Source: Epiperipatus broadwayi (Eukaryota > Onychophora > Udeonychophora > Euonychophora > Peripatidae). From it: a stretch of DNA of 64,000 nucleotides. This document shows positions 58,290 through 64,000 of this stretch, piece after piece (within the stretch, counting starts at the first letter, position 1; the number at the start of each line of letters is the position of its first letter). Below the pieces are notes generated by a model, which saw only the letters and a program-made list of their open reading frames with translations, did not search any database and was not told where the DNA came from. Where the stretch lies: NCBI GenBank assembly GCA_028023455.1, contig JAQFVV010000018.1, positions 6,349,800 through 6,413,799 on the forward strand, in the 5' to 3' direction. Made by a program: the position numbers and the translations under genes.

Positions 58290-59345
58290 CACAGAGGGCA
58301 CCACCAGAACAAAAGGGTATTAGATTACTTAGAGAAAGTACAAAGGGAAGTAGGAAGACATGCATTAGATGCAGATGTATGGACAGCAAAGGAGGTAATT
58401 CCAGGAGAAATGAGATGGTCAAGTTTTTATATGAGAGATTCAAAAAGTAAAATGAAAATGTTTGGTAGGTTGCAGTTTATGGATAATAAAAAAATAGCCA
58501 AAATAGTATTTAATTGGGTTATGAATAAATGGCAGGCAACAAGATGAGTGAGAAAAGTAATGCGGTATGCAAAAGATTTGGATAAAGAATTTATATCAGT
58601 ATACTTGTATAAAAGGTGGGATGATTTAGGAGGATTGTTGAGTGTTATAGTGGTAAGGAATGGAATAAAAGAATAGATGCATTAATAAAGAATAGGAAGT
58701 TAGAGAGCTGGAGAACTAGTATGGACAGTAAAAAGAGTTTAAATATATATAGAAGTAAATGGAACATTGGGTGAGAGTTAATTTATGAAAATAGTAAGGA
58801 AAGTAGCTTATTGTTTAAGGCTCGAACGGGATCTTTAGCAACAGAAGAATATATATGTAAATGGAAAAATATGGGTGATTTAGTCTGCAAATTGTGTAAG
58901 AAAGATATATAAAATATTAGGCATTTGTTGATTGAATGTAAATGCTTGAAAGCAGAATGAGTACAAATAATGAATTTATGGGAGAATAAGTATGAATAAA
59001 ATGATTATATAGAAAGTGGGTTATTGGTTTTTATGCTGGGTTTGGAAAAAGATAAGGGGGATTTAAATATAAAGGCAATAGAGTTGACAAAGATTATGTT
59101 ATGGAAATGGGATGCAGCAGGTTATGGGAAAGCTTAGGGTGGGGAATGGAAAGGGAAGGTAAAGTGGCTAACAAGTTTCTTTGGGCATAGTGGCTGAGAG
59201 ATTCCTGACTCCGTTTAAGGAAACCACATCACATAGAAAATTTATTTACCGTGATCAAAAATGGATGAGGAAGATGGTTTGTGCTGATTAGAATCAGGGA
59301 GAGACAAAAAATCTTAAATATTGTTCAGATAATTGAGAAATAAAA
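58290..59345 (+). mobile_element. Second copy of the 29.9-kb LINE, 3' part
   Basis: It aligns, inverted, with 30850-29870 (for example AAAATGTTTGGTAGGTTGCA with its complement near 30690). FKARTGSLATEEYICKWKN and VCKLCKKDI.NIRHLLIEC give a C-x2-C ... H-x4-C finger at 58885-58942. RT is absent; in-frame stops are present. Family D units follow it. Confidence 0.82.
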
Positions 59346-59439
59346 GCACTAAGACAAACATCAGCCAAATTAAGTTTAAATAATTTGAAAATTTTAAGAG
59401 TAATTGAAAAGTTTAAAGAAAAGATCTGCACACAATAAA

Positions 59440-60165
59440 TACAGTTCTGTCAGGCATGTATTAACAAAAATTAAATATCATCGTTCTGGCAGACAGACTA
59501 ATTTTCTAATATTGAATTGAAAAAGGAGGGAAGGATTTTTCTTCAGCTGGTGTTTCACCTGCAACACTGGTTTCCCTTATTCACAGATATGAAAAGAATA
59601 CGTTCTTGTAGGAAATTAATAACACAACGCCGGCGAGCATTTCTTGGTCCGGAAAAATGTGTCGAGACCTAAAATGTCATAATGCCAGTAGAACAGCTCA
59701 TGATCCACCATGTTTAAGGTAATGCATAGTTGATTTCACCGCAAGAACAAAAAAAAAAATTAATGAATATGTCAGAGTATAAATTATCAAACGGGAGGAA
59801 ATTTACACCTCCAATTTAATGAAATAATACAATTAGAAAATTCATGATGTAAATGATTTCAAATTAATAAAATATTAAATCTATGATTTAAAGAAAACAG
59901 ACATTTAAAACTGGTGAATTAGCAATGAAACGATTGGCCAAAACTAAGCTGAGAATAATAATTAGAGGTCTCAATAGGAGACAGGTAAATAATTAGAAAA
60001 CCAGTTACATCTGTCCAAGCATTTCAAGAAAGTGAAATAATTATAATTATAAATAAATTTACAAACCAAATTCTTAATACATGCTCTGATAAAATTTAAA
60101 GCAACATGTAAAAGACAAAATAAATCTAGCAAGCAAAATATAAATGTTGACCTAGATTTTTATAA
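59440..60165 (+). repeat. Family D unit 1
   Basis: Aligned with the next unit through TCTTGTAGGAAAT, TCATAATGCC and TCTGATAAAATTTAAAGCAA. Unit length about 650-730 bp. It follows the LINE copy at 58290-59345. Confidence 0.65.
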
Positions 60166-60800
60166 ATTAGTTTATCAGAGAGTGTATATGAGTTATACTT
60201 TAGCAGAAAGAAACTTTCTTTCATCTATAATTTACAAGGGGATTAATATTATCTTCCTGCTGGCGATTTATAAAATTACAAAGAACAACAATTCCAGTTT
60301 CCTATTTCAGAGACATAAAACACAAATACGGTCTTGTAGGAAATCAATGAAACCAGCGCGGATAAGCTCACACTAGCTTATGGACTAATGAGGTCATAAT
60401 GCCACAGGACTGCTGCATATTATACTACATTTAAAGCAAACATGATTGATTTCTGACAAGACAAGAGAAAAATATGATTACGATCTTACGTAATCTAGAA
60501 AAGAAGAAATGAAATTTCCAACTTCGGAAAACCAGAACAATAAACATGATAAACTGCCAGCCAAAAAATTTTGCGGTTTGCAAAAGCGCAAAGATAGTAT
60601 TTTAAATCAATTATTGGACAATAAAATAAATACAGGTGAGCAAATCAAAATTACAAAAAACTGCTAAATCATTTAGAAAGAGTTAGACATATAAATAGAG
60701 ATATATTAAGCATATAAAATATAAACTCACTAAACACTCTCCGATAAATAAAATTGAAAGCAAACTTGGAATCTTAAAACTAAGATTCCAAGACACATTA
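60166..60800 (+). repeat. Family D unit 2
   Basis: It starts TATCAGAGAGTGTATATGAG and shares GGTCTTGTAGGAAATCAATG, GAGGTCATAATGCCA and CTCCGATAAATAAAATTGAA with unit 1 and the unit at 29.2-29.8 kb. Confidence 0.65.
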
Positions 60801-60949
60801 TTAATACAATGAAAAGCAAATACAGTTAATAAATAGGTGATTAAATAATTATTAAGACCACAAATTTATTTTAGTTTGAGCGGAGATTTAAATAAAAGAA
60901 TTTACCTTGGAAAGAATTAAAAAAAAAAAGTATTTACCTTACGGTCAAG

Positions 60950-61450
60950 CAAAGTTCGCGTAGTTTCAAAGAGTGCGCACTTTTATTTAAGTTTATATTT
61001 CAGATGTCTTTTCTCTCTGGCAGCAAGTGTAGAGGCATTTCGGGGATCTGGTTTATTTTAGAGTTTTTCACAGCATGGCGGGAGAACAGCTGGAAGTTAT
61101 GGTCCATCCTTGTTTAAATTAGCAACGCATATTGTTGATTACAATCTGTATAGCAGTGTATTTTGTCATTTAGTGAAGGCTAATTTCAAAAGTAACTTAA
61201 ATGTCTGAACTGCCAACAGTCTTAATCTCAACAAGTCGATATAACTGCAAATGTTAAAGGAATCACTTTGACTAGCTTATTATAGCCAAGAATAATCTCT
61301 ATTGTCCAAAATTTGTGGGGTTATTTATACCCACACTCCATTTCCCGCATAAACTGCTCTTGGTTTCGAATTCTATGCTTTAGGACAGGGCAAATCTCAA
61401 TCTCCCGCTCAAACCAATTTAGGAATTCTAAGCAGGGATTATTTTAAACA
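60950..61450 (-). promoter_or_regulatory. Possible promoter of an unknown element
   Basis: A GC-richer island. Minus strand holds GGAAATGGAGTGTGGG followed by TATAAATAACCCC (TATA-like box at about 61333-61326), upstream of the family D units. No transcript, LTR boundary or Inr can be proven from sequence. Confidence 0.25.
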
Positions 61451-62159
61451 ATAACAACAATACAAAATTAAATCTCTGCTTTTAGAGAGACAGAAATGTA
61501 ATTAACAAGTCTGTTTGTTTTTAATCAATTTGATTAAAAAAGTAAAAACAAGTGGCAAAAGAAAACTATTTTAAAAATCAATGCACTCCTATAACAATTT
61601 TTTAAATAGCTTTATTGATTTAAATTTAATAAGACCAAAAGTTATGTTGATAACATTTTTTATTTGTGAATATGAAGATAGAATAACTATATAAATAAAT
61701 TAAAAGATAAGGAATAGAATAAAAGTATTAAATATCTCAATGTATATACAATAAAATATGATTTATTAAATTGTAAACTGTTAATTAAAATATTACAAGA
61801 AAAAGGTTATAAATATATATTTATACATCAAAAGTCCCAATTGTACATAAAAAGGCAAATCTTATTTCATAACGATAAGATACAATGTTATAAAAATAAT
61901 ATACCATAAAATATTGCAAATTTTACAAAAGAGTTGATTGAAGGTGGGTTATGATAGTAAACAAATTAGTCATACTGTATATATATACATTTAAAAAAAA
62001 AATTAATAAAGCAAAATACTAATGATAAAAAATAGAAAAAAATTCTATAAATTCCAAGTACTCAAGCTAAATTAAATAAAAATATATAGAGAGAATTATA
62101 TGTTTTATTTTGTGTACAATATAATGTAAAATAAAACAAGGAATTGAATTATATTACTG

Positions 62160-62345
62160 AAATGTAATTTTCATTATACCATTTTCACACAATGTAGAGA
62201 ATGTTTTCTATTTACTTTTAATACCTTGTGGATGGATATAATTATAAATGTATGATCAAAGACATGTGAAAAAGATCTATGATCCCAAGATACACATTTC
62301 ATGCTGAACCAGCACTCATCAGTTGGCCCAGAACACAATCTCCCA
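62160..62345 (-). repeat. Family B unit, inverted
   Basis: Reverse complement of 62462-62640, from AATTTTCATTATACC outward to the ribozyme-like core, forming a 480-bp foldback with a 116-bp centre. Confidence 0.85.
62274..62336 (-). ncRNA. Hammerhead ribozyme-like motif, family B, intact core
   Basis: Minus strand: CCAA, CTGATGA (62322-62316), stem II GTGCTG/CAGCAT with loop GTT, GAAA (62300-62297), ATGTGTAT as a 3-pair stem III, C (62289) and TTGGG. The inner stem I (CCAA/TTGG) holds; the outer part is partial. Confidence 0.75.
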
Positions 62346-62470
62346 CACATATACTTTAAATAAGTGATTTGTGGTAAAGTTGTGAGAACTGCATGTTTGA
62401 CACTTATCAAATAAACTGTAATAATTTATCTATATATACTGAACAATGATAAAGATATATGTGAGATTGT

Positions 62471-62532
62471 GATCTGGGCCAACTGATGAGTGCTGGTTCA
62501 GTATGAAGTGTGCATTTTGGGAATCACAGATC
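62471..62532 (+). ncRNA. Hammerhead ribozyme-like motif, family B
   Basis: Outer stem I GATCTG/CAGATC (six perfect pairs), inner stem I CCAA/TTGG, CTGATGA (62483-62489), stem II with loop GTT and one G-U pair, GAAG in place of GAAA, and ATT as cleavage triplet. One core change probably weakens it. Confidence 0.72.
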
Positions 62533-62830
62533 TTTTTTGATGTCTTTGATCATATGTTAATGATTACATCCCTCCACAAAGTGTTAAAAGTGGATAGAAA
62601 CATTCTCTACCTTACATGAGAGTGGTGTAATGAAAATTATCCTACCGAAATATTATTCATTATTGGGTAATCTTTAGTCTAATGAGTGACTAATAAAAAT
62701 TATTAATATACTTTCAATAAGTGATTTATATTAAAGTTGTGAGGGTTGCATGTTTGACACTTATCAATTAAACTGTAATAATTTGCTATCTATATATACT
62801 GAACAATGAAGATATATGTTAAGAGATTGG

Positions 62831-62892
62831 GGTCTAGGCCAACTGATGAGTGCTGGTTCAGCATGAAATGTGCATCTTGGGGATCATAGATC
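62831..62892 (+). ncRNA. Hammerhead ribozyme-like motif, family B, best copy
   Basis: Outer stem I GGTCTA/TAGATC, inner stem I CCAA/TTGG, CTGATGA (62843-62849), stem II GTGCTG/CAGCAT with loop GTT (six pairs), GAAA (62865-62868), stem III ATG/CAT with a 2-base loop, cleavage expected after C at 62876 (ATC triplet). Every core position fits the hammerhead consensus. Such a short stem III usually means the ribozyme works as a dimer, which tandem units permit. Confidence 0.8.
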
Positions 62893-63477
62893 TTTTTCAC
62901 GTCTTTGATCATATGTTTATGATTACATCCCTGCACAAGTTGTTAAAATTGGATAGAAAATATTTCCTAGCTCGCATGTATAATAAAAATTACACTACAG
63001 AAATATGATTAATTATTGAATAATCTCTAGTATGAATGACTAATAAAAATTAGTAATTGAATTAGTTTATTTCTGCTTCCCCTTCCTCCATATGTTTATT
63101 TCAAGTTAAATATAAAAACCCCAATTGGGATTGAAGAAACAATTACTTTTAAAGTTTTTACTACCCAGTAAATAAAAACATCTATTATTAACAAAAAAAT
63201 TATATATATTATTTTTTTAGTTTTTACCAATATATATTTTGCAATTATTTGAAATGTCAGCTTAACATTTGAAAGTAAAACCACACTATCGAAAATCATT
63301 TACAATGTAATTTGTTTACTTGTAAACAAAAAAATCAACTTTTATAAATAAAAAAAAAAAAATTTCTTTTACTTTTTAAAAAATGAAACTTATAAAACTA
63401 AGATTTGTTTTTATTTCAATTTTAAAAGATTGCTAAAAAAATATTAAGTTTCTTTTCTTAAAATATATATATATATA

Positions 63478-63830
63478 TTGCCCTCACATGCACATTACTC
63501 AAAACTTATTAAACTGATATAAAATTTGATCTGCCAACATGTTTACAGTAAAGAAATTAGGCAATTCTACCAAAAATATTTTGTTGTCATATTGCATTGT
63601 TAATAATTCAAAATTTCAGTAAATTCTATTGGATATAGATATATATTACCCTCTTATGTGCATTACTGAAAACTTATAAAACTGATAAAAATTTTAAATT
63701 TGATCCACCATCCCTTTTGACCTTAAGAAATTAGGGAACCTACCTAAAATATTTTAGTGTCATATTGCTCTGCCATCGATTTATAATACACATACAAAAT
63801 TTGAATCAATTCTATTGGAAAGAAATATAT
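63478..63830 (+). repeat. Two-copy tandem repeat of about 170 bp
   Basis: CCCTCACATGCACATTACTC at 63481 recurs as CCCTCTTATGTGCATTACTG at 63650, with AAACTGATA, TTTGATC, AAGAAATTAG and TGTCATATTGC following in both. Confidence 0.85.
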
Positions 63831-64000
63831 TAAATCTCGATTAAAAAAATCAAGAAACAGAGTGTAACTTAAATAAAAACAATTAATAATAATGTTATGT
63901 ATCAAATTATATGTGAATATAATACTTCATATATTAAGGAATTGAGATGCAATATTGAAAAATTATTACAAGAACATCAGCTTTATATAAATATATAAAA

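Larger units (their letters stand above)
62350..63010 (+). repeat. Family B tandem array, two units
   Basis: AGTGATTTGTGGTAAAGTTG at 62362 recurs as AGTGATTTATATTAAAGTTG at 62720; cores at 62483 and 62843 are 360 bp apart. Shared blocks continue through GCATGTTTGACACTTATCAA, CTGAACAATGA and TTGATCATATGTT. No coding sequence. Confidence 0.9.
54911..64000 (-). other. Partial KLHL20 intron, upstream side
   Basis: It continues past the right edge. I searched the minus strand for BTB-domain exons and saw none. Contents are retroelement fragments, family D and family B repeats and a tandem repeat near the edge. 54915-55840, 55920-56820 and 61450-62150 show nothing supportable. Confidence 0.75.

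Noticed and set aside
54911-64000. BTB-domain exons of KLHL20
   Set aside because: No minus-strand sequence resembling the BTB domain was seen; they should lie right of the window.
1-64000. CRISPR arrays, operons or prokaryotic genes
   Set aside because: No regularly spaced short repeats and no bacterial-type coding density; spliced exons show a eukaryotic genome.

Overview
This window looks like the interior of one animal gene. The DNA is strongly A+T-rich, there are no operons, and the only convincing host coding sequence is a set of six short, in-phase exons on the minus strand. They encode the end of the BACK domain, the linker and most of the Kelch propeller of a KLHL20-type protein (substrate adaptor of a CUL3 ubiquitin ligase). 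In transcription order the exons are 54910-54752, 43373-43163, 42796-42613, 37974-37831, 19030-18897 and 5428-5220: 1041 bp, 347 codons, with matching splice phases and canonical GT/AG ends throughout. The BTB exons (5') and the last Kelch exon (3') were not found and probably lie beyond the two edges. The introns are very long (up to 18.8 kb), except one of 366 bp. An invertebrate is likely from the base composition, intron sizes and transposon mix. An arthropod such as a chelicerate would fit, but I cannot name the species.

Everything else is intron filled with mobile DNA in several states of decay. From low to high coordinates: a hAT/ZBED5-like transposase relic (6.2-7.3 kb); a foldback element (10.2-10.6 kb); a 2575-bp DNA transposon with matched terminal inverted repeats and an 8-bp target duplication (11288-13862); pieces of a Penelope-like element (PLE) at 14.7 and 17.9 kb; a near-complete PLE with its endonuclease split by a LINE, plus two partial copies arranged head to head (21.4-25.8 kb); a LINE with RT and a linked 3' repeat (29.2-31.8 kb); a large A/T-asymmetric palindrome (32.6-33.9 kb) next to a 1.8-kb inverted-repeat element (33.9-35.7 kb); a mariner (41.2-42.3 kb); an RTE-like LINE interrupted by piggyBac-like and Tigger-like elements (45.2-49.1 kb); a jockey/CR1-like LINE, a PLE scrap and a second copy of the first LINE with its linked repeat (56.9-60.8 kb); and tandem repeats to the right edge.

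The most notable result is that two unrelated repeat families carry sequence matching hammerhead self-cleaving ribozymes. Family B (unit about 360 bp; best copies at 62.2-62.9 kb and 7.7 kb) has a CUGAUGA ... GAAA ... AUC core with stems I, II and a very short III, and paired changes in stem I between copies. Family A (unit about 456 bp; copies at 18.6, 26.7-28.0, 38.4-39.3 and 43.7 kb) has CUGANGA ... GAAAC ... GUC and paired changes in stem II. Tandem units of a few hundred bp with type I hammerheads are the hallmark of animal retrozymes and of older satellites in newts, schistosomes and cave crickets. The PLEs in the same introns are plausible reverse-transcriptase donors. A second unusual feature is a tRNA-like A-box/B-box segment built into the 3' region of this PLE family in at least three copies.
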